Shown: positions 45,594-54,565, numbered from the stretch's first letter. The stretch: 64,000 nucleotides of DNA from Neobittarella massiliensis (ex Bilen et al. 2018) (GCF_900289145.1 NZ_OKQO01000001.1:248001-312000), one strand, 5' to 3'. A program made the numbers and translations. The notes: generated from the sequence alone by a model not told the origin.

Positions 45594-47504
45594 ATGATCG
45601 ATGTGAGATTAAAAGACGGCTCGGTGCTGCAGGTAGAGGCCGGCAGCACCGTGGCCGATGTGGCCAAACAGATATCGATGGGCCTTTACCGCAATGCGGT
45701 GGGGGGGCTGGTCGACGGCGCGGTGGCCGACCTGCGCCAGCCGTTGGAGCACGACTGCGCACTGGAGGTGCTGACCTTTGCCGACGACGCGGGCAAGCGG
45801 GTGTTTTGGCACACCGCCTCGCACATTTTGGCCCAGGCGGTGCAGCACCTGTACCCCGATACCAAGTTTGCCATCGGCCCGGCTATCGACGGCGGCTTTT
45901 ACTACGATTTTGACCTGGAGAAGCCCTTTACCACCGAGGACCTGGAAAAGATCGAGGCCGAGATGAAAAAGATCGTAAAGGCGGCGCTGCCGCTGGAGCG
46001 GTTTGAGCTGTCGCCGGACGAGGCCAGAGAGCTGATGAAAGACCAGCCCTACAAGCTGGAGCTCATCGCCGAGCACGCCGGTAAGGGGGAGAAGATCTCC
46101 TTCTTTAAACAGGGCGACTTCTGCGACCTGTGCGCCGGCCCCCACCTGATGGACACCTCGAAAGTAAAGGCTATCAAGCTGACCTCTTCTACCGGCGCCT
46201 ACTGGCGCGGCGATTCGGGTAAAGCCATGCTCTGCCGGGTATACGGCACCGCTTTCCCCAAAGCCAGCGAGCTGGAGGCCCATCTGACCATGCTCGAGGA
46301 GGCCAAAAAGCGCGACCACCGCAAGCTGGGAAAAGAGCTGAAACTATTTGCCCTGATGGAGGAGGGACCGGGCTTCCCATTTTTCCTGCCCAAAGGCATG
46401 GAACTGAAAAATACCCTGATCGACTACTGGCGCCAGATCCACAAAGAGGCCGGCTATGTAGAGATCAGCACGCCGATGATCCTCAGCCGTACGCTGTGGG
46501 AGCGCAGCGGTCACTGGGATCACTATAAAGACAACATGTACACCACCGTCATCGACGAGCAAGACTACTCCATCAAACCGATGAACTGCCCCGGCGGCAT
46601 GCTGGTGTACAAGACCCAGCCCCGCTCCTATCGCGACCTGCCGCTGCGGGTGGGCGAATTGGGCCTGGTGCACCGGCATGAGCTCTCGGGCGCGCTGCAC
46701 GGCCTGATGCGGGTGCGCTGCTTTACCCAGGACGACGCCCACATCTTTATGACCCCCGACCAGATCAAAGATGAGATCAAAGGCGTGGTGCAGCTGATCG
46801 ATAAGGTGTATAACCTGTTTGGCTTTACTTATAATATCGAGCTGTCCACCATGCCCGAGGACCATATCGGCGATGAAAAGGACTGGGAGGTAGCGACCCA
46901 GGGTCTGGTGAGCGCCATCGAAGAGATGGGCCGCGACTACAGCATCAACGAGGGAGATGGCGCCTTTTACGGCCCCAAACTGGACTTCCATCTGGTGGAC
47001 GCTATCGGCCGCACCTGGCAGTGCGGAACCATTCAGCTGGATATGCAGATGCCCGAGCGTTTTGAGCTGGAATACACCGGTGAGGACGGCCAGAAGCACC
47101 GGCCGGTGATGATCCACCGGGTGGTGTTCGGCAGCATCGAGCGGTTCATCGGCATTCTCATCGAGCACTTTGCCGGCGCTTTCCCGCTGTGGCTGGCTCC
47201 GGTACAGGTGAAGATCATCCCCATCAGCGACAAGTTCCACGAGCAGGCCAAAGCGCTGGAGAGCCAGCTGGCAGCGGCGGGCTTAAAGGTGGAGGGGGAC
47301 TACCGCTCCGAGAAGATGGGCTACAAGATCCGCGAGGCCCAGATGGAGAAGATCCCCTATATGCTGGTGCTGGGCGAAAAAGAGGTAGAGTCGGGCACAG
47401 TATCGGTGCGCAGCCGCAAAGGCGGCGACCTGGGTGCTATGCCGGTAGCCGATTTTATCGCTATGGCCGAGCAGCAGATCGCCGATAAGGCGCTGGACGA
47501 GTAG
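45594..47504 (+). CDS. thrS: threonyl-tRNA synthetase
   Basis: A 636-residue class II synthetase. Domains: N-terminal TGS (1-60), editing domain with the HxxxH motif in WHTASHILAQA, and a catalytic core with zinc ligands (MNCPGGM, RHELSGALHGLMRVRCFTQDDAH). The C-terminal anticodon-binding domain starts near KIIPISDKFHEQA. Expression is controlled by the T-box upstream. The ATG at 45594 follows AGGAGGAC. A strong terminator follows. Confidence 0.98.
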   Translation: MIDVRLKDGSVLQVEAGSTVADVAKQISMGLYRNAVGGLVDGAVADLRQPLEHDCALEVLTFADDAGKRVFWHTASHILAQAVQHLYPDTKFAIGPAIDGGFYYDFDLEKPFTTEDLEKIEAEMKKIVKAALPLERFELSPDEARELMKDQPYKLELIAEHAGKGEKISFFKQGDFCDLCAGPHLMDTSKVKAIKLTSSTGAYWRGDSGKAMLCRVYGTAFPKASELEAHLTMLEEAKKRDHRKLGKELKLFALMEEGPGFPFFLPKGMELKNTLIDYWRQIHKEAGYVEISTPMILSRTLWERSGHWDHYKDNMYTTVIDEQDYSIKPMNCPGGMLVYKTQPRSYRDLPLRVGELGLVHRHELSGALHGLMRVRCFTQDDAHIFMTPDQIKDEIKGVVQLIDKVYNLFGFTYNIELSTMPEDHIGDEKDWEVATQGLVSAIEEMGRDYSINEGDGAFYGPKLDFHLVDAIGRTWQCGTIQLDMQMPERFELEYTGEDGQKHRPVMIHRVVFGSIERFIGILIEHFAGAFPLWLAPVQVKIIPISDKFHEQAKALESQLAAAGLKVEGDYRSEKMGYKIREAQMEKIPYMLVLGEKEVESGTVSVRSRKGGDLGAMPVADFIAMAEQQIADKALDE

Positions 47505-47531
47505 AGAGCGCCCGGCTTACAGTTTGAAAGA

Positions 47532-47575
47532 TAAAAAAGCGGGGGAGGACCAGCTGGTCCTCCCCCGCTTTTTTA
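47532..47575. terminator. bidirectional terminator
   Basis: AAAAAAGCGGGGGAGGACCA pairs with its exact complement around GC. It serves thrS (+) and the PfkB gene (-). Confidence 0.93.
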
Positions 47576-47598
47576 TCCTTTTAGTATCTAAAGTAAAG

Positions 47599-48612
47599 TC
47601 AGAGGGGCAGAGTCTGCGGCAAGATATGGCTGTTTTCGGCCAGCAGAGCGCTCATCTGCGACCGGTCGGGGCTGTGGCCGGCGCCGGTGAACCGCACTGA
47701 ATAGCTGCCGGCAGCGCACCCCCACTGCAGGCTGCCGGCCAGGTCGCCATCCTGTACATAGCGGGCCAGAAAGCCACCTACGAACGTGTCGCCGGCCCCC
47801 ACGGTGTCGGCTACCTGGGCGGGATAGCCAGCGAGGCGATACCCCCCGTTGGGACTGCAGACCAGCGCCCCCTGCGCCCCCAGTTTGCACACCGCCACTT
47901 TTGCCCGCGCGGCCAGCTGCCGGGCGGCGGCCAGCGGTGTGGCGGCCCCGGTCAGCGGCATCAGCTCTTCCTCGCCCGAGCCGAACACGATGTCGCACAG
48001 GTCGATAGCTCGGCGGTAGCGCTTTTGCAGCGCGTCGTCGAGAGCAAAATTGTCGGGCCGCAGGTTTAAGTCCATAGCGACTGGAATGCCCCGCGACCGG
48101 CAGCGCTCCATGAGCTCGATGGCGGTGTCGCAGCCGGGGGAGAAGATGAGCTGGATTCCCGAGACATACAGCGCTGCCGCCCCGGCCAGCGCCGAATCTG
48201 GCGCGTGCTGTGGATAAAAGAACACATCGGCGGCCTGTTCCATGGGAAATCCGTAAGAAAAGCTGCGCTCGCCGTCGCCGGCAATGTGACAGAGCACCAT
48301 CATGGTGCGGCGGTGGGGATCGGTGTGCAGATAGGTGGTGTCGACACCCAGCGGGGCCAGTACCTGCCGCGCATAGCGGCCCAGAAAGTCGTCCCCCACC
48401 ACCCCCAGCGGGCGCGCCGGTACACCCAGCCGAGCGATGGCGGCACATACGCTGCCGCCCACCCCGCCACTGGCGTAGGTGATGCCGGGGACCGGTCTGC
48501 CCTGAGCGATATCGGCCAGCAGTGCGGCGTCTACCGCCGGGGCGGCGGCCGCCTGCAGGATGATATCGGCGTGATAGTCCCCCAGACAGAGGACAGAGCC
48601 GGGGGCGCTCAC
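47599..48612 (-). CDS. PfkB-family (ribokinase-fold) carbohydrate kinase
   Basis: A 337-residue sugar or nucleoside kinase. It has the N-terminal glycine motif GGVGGSVCAAIARLG and the C-terminal signature ADTVGAGDTFVGGFLA with the catalytic Asp. Residues SGEEEL follow the usual mid-protein pattern. The substrate could be ribose, another sugar or a nucleoside; it cannot be decided from sequence. The GTG at 48612 overlaps the TGA of the TrpF-like gene by one codon (GTGA), so the two proteins are made from one message. They probably act in one pathway. Confidence 0.87.
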   Translation of the reverse strand: MSAPGSVLCLGDYHADIILQAAAAPAVDAALLADIAQGRPVPGITYASGGVGGSVCAAIARLGVPARPLGVVGDDFLGRYARQVLAPLGVDTTYLHTDPHRRTMMVLCHIAGDGERSFSYGFPMEQAADVFFYPQHAPDSALAGAAALYVSGIQLIFSPGCDTAIELMERCRSRGIPVAMDLNLRPDNFALDDALQKRYRRAIDLCDIVFGSGEEELMPLTGAATPLAAARQLAARAKVAVCKLGAQGALVCSPNGGYRLAGYPAQVADTVGAGDTFVGGFLARYVQDGDLAGSLQWGCAAGSYSVRFTGAGHSPDRSQMSALLAENSHILPQTLPL

Positions 48613-49301
48613 AGCTTCTGCCCGGCAGCTTTGGCGTTTTGGCAGAAGGCGCGCACCAGCTCGATATCTTTGACGAAGCTGCCGTCAGGGAAGATCTTGT
48701 TGGTGCCGGTCAGCGAGTCCACCCCCCAGGGATGGGTCTCGGCGATGACCTGCGCCACATTGTCGGGCCCCAGACCGCCGGCCACGATGACCGGGATATC
48801 CACCGCCTCGACGATGGCGCGATCGAGCACGCGGTCGTGCCCCACCCCGGCGGCGCCGATCATGCCGTCGTCGGGGTTGGCCGAGTCGAGGATCAGCATA
48901 TCGACAAAGCCGGCGTAGTGCCTGGCCGTCTCGATATCTTTGGCACTGCCTACAGCGATGGCCTGCAGGATCTTGATAGCGGGGTCCAGCGCGCGGATGT
49001 GGGCCACCACCTCTGGGGTGGCGGCAAAATTGGGCGCCGAGATGTGGATGACGTCGGGGTGGTGGCGCTCTACCATATTATAGGTGACCTGCGGGTCGTC
49101 GCTGAGGGCGATGAGCACCCGTTTGCACAGCCCTTTAGTGGCCTGCAGGATGGCGGAGGTGGTCTCTTCGCTGACCACCTCGGTGAGGGTATCGTCGTAC
49201 CCGGCGTATTGGGGTGGGCAGATGCCGATATAGTCGGCCCCCGCCGCGATAACTGCCAGCGCCTCGTCGGGGTCTAAAATGCCGTAAACTTGTGCGATCA
49301 T
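48609..49301 (-). CDS. TrpF-like (phosphoribosylanthranilate isomerase family) protein lacking the catalytic cysteine
   Basis: A 230-residue (beta/alpha)8 barrel resembling PRA isomerase. The phosphate-binding AGGLGPDNV loop and an aspartate equivalent to the general acid (Asp139 in LILDSANPDD) are kept. The family's N-terminal KICGI motif reads QVYGI, so the general-base cysteine is Tyr6, and the usual QLHG reads HISAP. No other trp gene is nearby. It is therefore probably not a tryptophan enzyme but an isomerase-like protein for another phosphosugar, working with the coupled PfkB kinase. The ATG at 49301 follows GAGGAGG. Confidence 0.82.
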   Translation of the reverse strand: MIAQVYGILDPDEALAVIAAGADYIGICPPQYAGYDDTLTEVVSEETTSAILQATKGLCKRVLIALSDDPQVTYNMVERHHPDVIHISAPNFAATPEVVAHIRALDPAIKILQAIAVGSAKDIETARHYAGFVDMLILDSANPDDGMIGAAGVGHDRVLDRAIVEAVDIPVIVAGGLGPDNVAQVIAETHPWGVDSLTGTNKIFPDGSFVKDIELVRAFCQNAKAAGQKL

Positions 49302-49559
49302 GGTGCGTCCTCCTCAAAATTGGTGTTTGCTGCCATTATAGCATGTGCACACAGTGTACTCTAGAGCCAACTGTCACAAGAATAGCGGCTGTTATTTGGC
49401 AGCGCGGCGGTGCGAAAAGGAGATGGCCGCGGCGCGCTGAGAGCGGGAAGCGGACCGGTGTATAGGGACCAGCTTTTTGGGTATACTGGATACAGGGCAG
49501 CAACGCGGCCGGCACGCCGCCGGAGAAGGTGGGCATTTAGAAATTTTTGCAAAAATGTG
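49302..49559. other. intergenic region before tRNA-Lys
   Basis: No gene recognised. Open frames on both strands lack ribosome binding sites. Confidence 0.5.
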
Positions 49560-49588
49560 TTGACATCACCGGAACAAAATGCTATTAT
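49560..49588 (+). promoter_or_regulatory. sigma-A promoter of tRNA-Lys
   Basis: Consensus TTGACA (49560-49565), 17 bases, TATTAT (49583-49588). Confidence 0.9.
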
Positions 49589-49631
49589 AATGGAGCGCTT
49601 TGGCGGGCATACAGCGCATAAAACTGCATAT

Positions 49632-49707
49632 GAATCACTAGCTCAGTTGGCAGAGCATCTGACTTTTAATCAGAGGGTCCGGGGTTCGAGTCCCCGGTGG
49701 TTCACCA
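49632..49707 (+). tRNA. tRNA-Lys (anticodon TTT)
   Basis: A 76-base cloverleaf. Acceptor GAATCAC pairs with GTGGTTC (one G-U), the D arm is AGCTCAGTTGGCAGAGC, and the anticodon loop CTTTTAA carries TTT. The T arm is CCGGGGTTCGAGTCCCCGG-like, and CCA is encoded. Single-gene transcript with its own promoter and terminator. Confidence 0.97.
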
Positions 49708-49748
49708 AACAAAGTCTACGCGAGCAATCGTGTAGACTTTGTTTTTTT
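49707..49748 (+). terminator. terminator of tRNA-Lys
   Basis: ACAAAGTCTACGC pairs with CGTGTAGACTTTGT and is followed by a T run, directly after the CCA end. Confidence 0.92.
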
Positions 49749-49916
49749 ATGTATAGATATGCGGCGCGCCGCCGTGTGCCGGCTGTGTTTGCTGCCGATC
49801 CCCAGCTAAAAAGCAGGGTAGGCGGGCGCGATCATGACCCGGAGCAGCGGCGATGGGTACACGAGAGTCTGGCGGGAAAGCGCGTATTTTTTGCCGGCAG
49901 GGACAGCGGTTATTTG

Positions 49917-49945
49917 TTGCAGGCGTGTGCGATTTCTGCTATAGT
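49917..49945 (+). promoter_or_regulatory. sigma-A promoter of the MATE gene
   Basis: TTGCAG (49917-49922), 17 bases, TATAGT (49940-49945). Confidence 0.7.
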
Positions 49946-49989
49946 AGTACAGATATGGATTATCAGAGAAGAGGAGGAATACACGTTTT

Positions 49990-51405
49990 ATGAAGCTAAA
50001 AGAACTCTTTGCCCCGTCTGACATGACGACGGGATCGCCGTGGAAGAAGATCGCCGTCTTCACCGCGCCCATGTTGCTGGGAAACATCGCCCAGCAGCTG
50101 TACAACACTGTCGACAGTATCGTGGTAGGCAAATATGTGGGGGACAATGCGCTGGCCGCCGTGGGCAGCGCTTCACCGATCCTCAACCTGCTGCTGGTGC
50201 TGTTTATCGGTATCTCCACCGGCGCCACGGTCATGGTCAGCCAGTATTTTGGCGCCCGCGACCGGGACAAGCTCTCGAAGACGGTGGGCAACTGTATCAC
50301 CCTGACGGCGCTGGCCTCGCTGATCATCATGGTGGTCGGCCCGCTGGTGGCCCGCCCGCTGCTGGAGCTGCTGGACACGCCGGCCAGCATCATCGACTGG
50401 TGCACCTCATACCTCAATATCCTGATGTGGGGTGTGGCTGGAGTGGCTTTTTACAATATCCTCTGCGGTGTGCTGCGGGGGCTGGGCGACTCGATGTCGG
50501 CACTTCTCTATCTGCTGGTGGCCACGGTGCTCAACATCGTGCTGGACCTGTGGTTTGTGGCGGGGCTCGATATGGGCGTGGCCGGGGTGGCCCTGGCTAC
50601 CGCTATCGCGCAGGGCGTATCGGCGCTGATGTGTCTGCTTAAGCTGCTGCGTATGCAGGACGTGTTTGACATGCGGGCGCGCTATTTAAAGCTGCGGGGC
50701 GAGTTTGCCGGGACCATCGTCAAGCTGGGGCTGCCTTCGGGCATTACCCAGGCGATCTTCTCGATGGCCATGATCGTGGTGCAGTCGCTCACCAACAGTT
50801 TTGGCGAGATGGTCATCGCCGCCAACGTCATCATCATGCGTGTAGATGGTTTTGCCATGATGCCCAACTTCTCGTTTGGCACTGCCATGACCACCTATAC
50901 CGGCCAGAATGTGGGCGCCGGCAAGATGGACCGGGTACACAGCGGCACCAAGCAGGGAACGCTGATGGCAGTGGGCTTTTCTACGGCTATCACTGTACTG
51001 ATCTTGCTGTTTGGCAGAAATCTGATGGGGGTGTTTACCAACACTGCCGAGCTGGTGGCGCTGAGCGCCGATATGATGAAGATACTGGCGGTGGGCTACA
51101 TCGCCATGGCCGTGACCCAGTGCCTGTCTGGTGTGATGCGCGGCGCCGGAGACACCATGACCCCGATGTGGATCTCGATGTTTACTACCGTTATCGTGCG
51201 GGTGCCGGTGGCTTATGGGCTGGCTTACATCACCCGCTCGGCTGCCCGGCCCCAGGGCCACTACACCAGCATCTGGATCTCGCTGCTCTTCTCGTGGGTC
51301 TTGGGTGCGCTGGTGACCTTTATCATGTACCGCCGCGGCGGCTGGCGCAAAAAGGCCGACCAAACTATCGAGCGGGAACAGTCTGCCCATCAGGAGACGG
51401 TGTAG
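49990..51405 (+). CDS. MATE-family efflux transporter
   Basis: A 471-residue, 12-helix multidrug and toxin extrusion transporter exporting drugs or cations in exchange for sodium or protons. It has the family N-terminus TAPMLLGNIAQQLYNTVDSIVVGKYVG and the repeat-2 counterpart LGLPSGITQAIFSMAMIVVQSLTN. It closes with a charged tail. The substrate cannot be read. The ATG at 49990 follows AGAGGAGG. Monocistronic with its own promoter and terminator. Confidence 0.92.
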   Translation: MKLKELFAPSDMTTGSPWKKIAVFTAPMLLGNIAQQLYNTVDSIVVGKYVGDNALAAVGSASPILNLLLVLFIGISTGATVMVSQYFGARDRDKLSKTVGNCITLTALASLIIMVVGPLVARPLLELLDTPASIIDWCTSYLNILMWGVAGVAFYNILCGVLRGLGDSMSALLYLLVATVLNIVLDLWFVAGLDMGVAGVALATAIAQGVSALMCLLKLLRMQDVFDMRARYLKLRGEFAGTIVKLGLPSGITQAIFSMAMIVVQSLTNSFGEMVIAANVIIMRVDGFAMMPNFSFGTAMTTYTGQNVGAGKMDRVHSGTKQGTLMAVGFSTAITVLILLFGRNLMGVFTNTAELVALSADMMKILAVGYIAMAVTQCLSGVMRGAGDTMTPMWISMFTTVIVRVPVAYGLAYITRSAARPQGHYTSIWISLLFSWVLGALVTFIMYRRGGWRKKADQTIEREQSAHQETV

Positions 51406-51457
51406 GCGGCTGTGTACGCGCCGCTTTGCAGACACACTGCGGGGCGATCGACCGCAT

Positions 51458-51495
51458 AAAAAAGAGAGATGGACTGCAGTCCATCTCTCTTTTTC
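51458..51495. terminator. bidirectional terminator
   Basis: AAAAGAGAGATGGACT pairs with AGTCCATCTCTCTTTT around GC, between convergent MATE and nucleoside hydrolase genes. Confidence 0.92.
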
Positions 51496-51601
51496 TTATG
51501 TAGAGTGCGTACGGGATGAGTGCTGCGCGCCTGTACGAGGTACCGGCGCGGTACCCGCAGAGCAGTGCGGCGACCGGTGCTGCGGGCAGTAGCGACACCT
51601 G

Positions 51602-52549
51602 CTAAAAGGGGCCGTTGAGGCTGGCGCGCAGCAGGTCGAGCATTTTGAGGCGGTCGGCCGACAGCGCCACCTTTACATTGGGGGCGCGGCCGGTACGGCC
51701 CTCCAGGTCCACCACCGTCTGCCCGCGGTGCTCGCCGGGGGTGAGACAGATATCGACATAGCAGTCTTTGGTGGTGATGATATCGGGGCAGAAGACCGAG
51801 GCTACTGCCAGCGAGTCGTGCAGCGCTGAGCCGGGGAATTCCTCCCCCTTTTCGTACACCGAGAGCATATCGTGGGCTAGCTGGGCCAGGTGGGTGTGCT
51901 CGCCCTGGATGAGCGCCTCCTCCTCGTCGGGGTAGATGAGGCACTGCAGCGTGGCGTCGAGACCGCACATGACGATGGGCACTCCGCAGGCGAACACGGT
52001 AGCCGCCGCCTCGGGATCGGAGTAGATGTTGGCCTCTACATACGGGGTGACGTTGCCGCCTACGGCAGCACCGCCCATCAGGTGGATGGCCCGCACTTTA
52101 GACAGCAGCTCGGGGTAGGCGACCACAAAACGGGCGATATTGGTCAGCGGCCCCACCGGGATAAGCGTGATGGGCTCGTCGCTCTGGCGCAGCAGCTCGG
52201 CGATAAAGTCGGGTGCGGGCAGCTCGACCTCGTGGTGGGTGGGGGCGGGCAGCACTACCGGGCCCAGCCCCTCCAGACCGTGGATCAGATGGTCGTCGGG
52301 ACCGTCGTATTCCCGCAGCGGCTTGCACAGCGGCTCGCTGGCGCCTTTGGCGACGGGGATGTCCCGGCCCATCAGTTCAACCAGCTGCAGCGCGTTGCGC
52401 AGAGTGCGCCACAGCTGCCGGTTGCCAAAGCAGGCGGTGATGCCGCGCACATCCAGATCTTTACACTGCAGAGCCAGGATGATGGCCAGCGCGTCGTCTA
52501 CGCCGGGGTCTACATCCAGTATTACGGGGATAGGTTTCCTTACTTCCAT
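51602..52549 (-). CDS. inosine/uridine-preferring nucleoside hydrolase family protein
   Basis: A 315-residue IUNH-family hydrolase with the calcium-binding VILDVDPGVDDALAI signature, ITLIPVGPLTNIARF and HLMGGAAVGGNVTPYVEANIYSDPEAA. A late DSLAVASVFCPD segment supplies the last metal Asp. It would release ribose and a free base. It is divergent from a MerR-family gene, and its promoter has the 19-bp spacer and central dyad of MerR-activated promoters (52597-52627). It is therefore predicted to be induced through that regulator. The ATG at 52549 follows GGAGGAAC. Confidence 0.92.
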   Translation of the reverse strand: MEVRKPIPVILDVDPGVDDALAIILALQCKDLDVRGITACFGNRQLWRTLRNALQLVELMGRDIPVAKGASEPLCKPLREYDGPDDHLIHGLEGLGPVVLPAPTHHEVELPAPDFIAELLRQSDEPITLIPVGPLTNIARFVVAYPELLSKVRAIHLMGGAAVGGNVTPYVEANIYSDPEAAATVFACGVPIVMCGLDATLQCLIYPDEEEALIQGEHTHLAQLAHDMLSVYEKGEEFPGSALHDSLAVASVFCPDIITTKDCYVDICLTPGEHRGQTVVDLEGRTGRAPNVKVALSADRLKMLDLLRASLNGPF

Positions 52550-52596
52550 TTGTTCCTCCTGTTTGGATATCTGTGTCTTGGTTTCTCACAGCGTCT

Positions 52597-52627
52597 ATGA
52601 TAAACTATATAGTAACTATACAGTCAA
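52597..52627 (-). promoter_or_regulatory. MerR-type promoter of the nucleoside hydrolase gene
   Basis: On the minus strand TTGACT (52627-52622), a 19-base spacer, and TATCAT (52602-52597). The spacer and flanks hold the dyad CTGTATAGT-T-ACTATATAG (8 of 9 pairs). Long spacers with a central dyad are the hallmark of promoters twisted into register by a MerR-family activator. Confidence 0.8.
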
Positions 52628-52661
52628 GACCTTTGGCAAAATTTTTTTGGAGGGCCAGAAG

Positions 52662-53492
52662 ATGGATATTCCCAAGGGAGAGATCCTCTACACAGTGGGG
52701 GAGTTTGCCGCCCTGCACGGTATCAGCCGCCAAACGCTGATCTACTACGACCGCACCGGGCTGTTTTCGCCGGCGGTAGTGGGACAAAATGGCTACCGAT
52801 ACTACACCAACCGCCAGAGCGATATCCTCAGTGCGATCCGCACGCTCAAAGAGATCGGCAGCTCGCTGCGGGAGATCGGCGATTACCTGCACGGCGATTC
52901 GGGCACGCTGCTGGCGCTGCTCCAGAGCAAGCAGCAGTGGCTGGCCGGTGAGATACGGCGCCTGCAGGCGCTGCACGGCGCTATCGACCGCAAGACGGCG
53001 CAGACACAGCTCGCCGCCAGCCACCCGGTGGAGGTCCCCTGGTTGGAGGAGCGCCCGCAGGAGTATTTTTTGTGTATGCCCATCCAAAATCCGCTGGGTA
53101 TCACCTCTCACGACTACACCGAGGCCAGTACCCAGCTGATGCAGTACTGTGCCAAGTACCCCTCCACCGCCGGCAACCTGCCCGGGTCGGGTGTGAGCTG
53201 CCGGCAGCTGCAGCGGGGGATCTACCAAAATGGCTCGTATATGGCCATACAGAGCACCGAGCAGACCGGCGACCGGCTGGAGCGGGTGAGGACAGCCGGA
53301 CTGTGTGGGGTGATACACCACCGGGGCAGTTATGGCAGCACCCAGGAGAGCTATCGCATCTTGCTGGATTTTATTCGCCGGCAGGGGCTGACCATCGTTG
53401 AGGGCAGCTACGAGTACGACCTGCTGACCTACCTGTCGGTCAAAGATGAGCAGTCGTACGTGACTCGGGTGGAGATACGGGTAGAGCGATAA
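52662..53492 (+). CDS. MerR-family regulator with GyrI-like effector domain
   Basis: A 276-residue BmrR-type regulator. The N-terminal winged helix-turn-helix reads YTVGEFAALHGISRQTLIYYDRTGLFSPAVVGQNGYRYY (residues 10-50). A dimerisation helix follows, then a GyrI/BmrR-like ligand domain (about 125-276). It is divergent from the nucleoside hydrolase gene, whose promoter carries the matching 19-bp architecture. The ligand might be a nucleoside, base or drug; this is unknown. The ATG at 52662 follows TTGGAGGG; the longer frame upstream overlaps the hydrolase antisense and is not real. Confidence 0.92.
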   Translation: MDIPKGEILYTVGEFAALHGISRQTLIYYDRTGLFSPAVVGQNGYRYYTNRQSDILSAIRTLKEIGSSLREIGDYLHGDSGTLLALLQSKQQWLAGEIRRLQALHGAIDRKTAQTQLAASHPVEVPWLEERPQEYFLCMPIQNPLGITSHDYTEASTQLMQYCAKYPSTAGNLPGSGVSCRQLQRGIYQNGSYMAIQSTEQTGDRLERVRTAGLCGVIHHRGSYGSTQESYRILLDFIRRQGLTIVEGSYEYDLLTYLSVKDEQSYVTRVEIRVER

Positions 53493-53497
53493 AATAA

Positions 53498-53537
53498 GGT
53501 GCTCCACCGCCAGGCAGCGGGCAGAGCACCTCTTTTA
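53498..53537 (+). terminator. terminator of the merR-type gene
   Basis: AGGTGCTC pairs with GAGCACCT and is followed by CTTTTA. Confidence 0.7.
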
Positions 53538-53618
53538 AAAATAGATAAATAAAAGATGATAGGTGTTTCACTATGGTAAATATTGAAAACCGCTATTTTA
53601 CAGAAAAGTGGTGCCGTG

Positions 53619-54506
53619 TTACCCTAGAACAGGTGGCGCGTGCGGCAAACTTTTTATAAACTGGCGCATGACGGCCGAGAGGTACTTGTCTTTGTGGTAT
53701 ACCAGCTGAAAGCTGCGGCTGAGACCCGCCCGCTGCAGCGGTAAGATCGCCACCTGGCCCTGGGCGGCCGGCTTTTGTACCAGCACCAGCGAGAGCATCG
53801 CCAACCCCTGCCCGGCGGCCACTGCGGCCAGCACCGAGTCGGAGCTGTGGCAGCTCCACTTCACGTTGATCTGTACCTGATTTTGGCGCAGGAACTCCTC
53901 GAACAGGGCCCGGGTGCCGCTGCCGGTCTCGCGCATGATGAACTGCTGCCCCTGCAGCTGTTGGGGCGTCACTTTGTTTTGCTTGGCCAGCGGGTGATCG
54001 GGGGCGCAGATCAGCACCAGCTGGTCGTCGAGCACATCAAAGGTGCGCAGCTGGGGACTGCTGATTTTGCCCTCTACCAGCGCCAGGTCCAGCTCGCTGC
54101 GGCAGAGCATCCCCTCGATGGCCTGGGTGTTGTCGACGTAAGCCTGTACCTGGGTGCTGGGACAGGCTGACTCAAATCTGGCCACCAGGCCGGGCAGCAG
54201 GCAGCTGCCGATGGTGATGGTCGCCCCCACCCGCAGCAGACGGTGGTGGGCGGTGTGGTCCATCTCCTGGTCCATCTGCGAGAACAGGTCGGTGATCTGC
54301 TGGGCGTAGCGCTGCAGCTGTTGCCCGGCAGGGGTGATGTACAGCCGCTTTTGCAGCCGCTCGAACAGGCGGGTGTGATAGTGCTCCTCCAGCTCGGCGA
54401 TCACCTGGCTGACGGTGGGCTGCGAGATGTACAGCTCTTTGGCGGCGCCGCTCATACTGCCTACGCGGGCCACCGCCAGAAAAACTTCTAAGTGGCGGGT
54501 GGTCAT
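53619..54506 (-). CDS. LysR-family regulator, CysL/CbbR-like
   Basis: A 295-residue LTTR. The N-terminal helix-turn-helix is HLEVFLAVARVGSMSGAAKELYISQPTVSQVIAELE. The effector domain starts LLRVGATITIGSCLLPGLVARF, as in CysL/YwfK-type regulators of sulfite reductase. It is divergent from a small sulfite reductase gene, and a 9-bp inverted repeat (54531-54565) lies between. The inferred role is control of sulfite/sulfide metabolism. The ATG at 54506 follows AGGAAG. Confidence 0.92.
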   Translation of the reverse strand: MTTRHLEVFLAVARVGSMSGAAKELYISQPTVSQVIAELEEHYHTRLFERLQKRLYITPAGQQLQRYAQQITDLFSQMDQEMDHTAHHRLLRVGATITIGSCLLPGLVARFESACPSTQVQAYVDNTQAIEGMLCRSELDLALVEGKISSPQLRTFDVLDDQLVLICAPDHPLAKQNKVTPQQLQGQQFIMRETGSGTRALFEEFLRQNQVQINVKWSCHSSDSVLAAVAAGQGLAMLSLVLVQKPAAQGQVAILPLQRAGLSRSFQLVYHKDKYLSAVMRQFIKSLPHAPPVLG

Positions 54507-54530
54507 GATTTCACTTCCTGCACCGATGAT

Positions 54531-54565
54531 CTGCGGCCAGACTATATAGGGCCTGTTGGCCGCAG
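54531..54565. promoter_or_regulatory. inverted repeat in the LysR/sulfite reductase intergenic region
   Basis: CTGCGGCCA (54531-54539) and TGGCCGCAG (54557-54565) form a perfect 9-bp dyad around an AT-rich core (ACTATATAGG). A candidate LTTR operator. A further hairpin (CCCGCCTT-TGC-AAGGCGGG, about 54597-54615) follows in the sulfite reductase leader. Confidence 0.5.
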
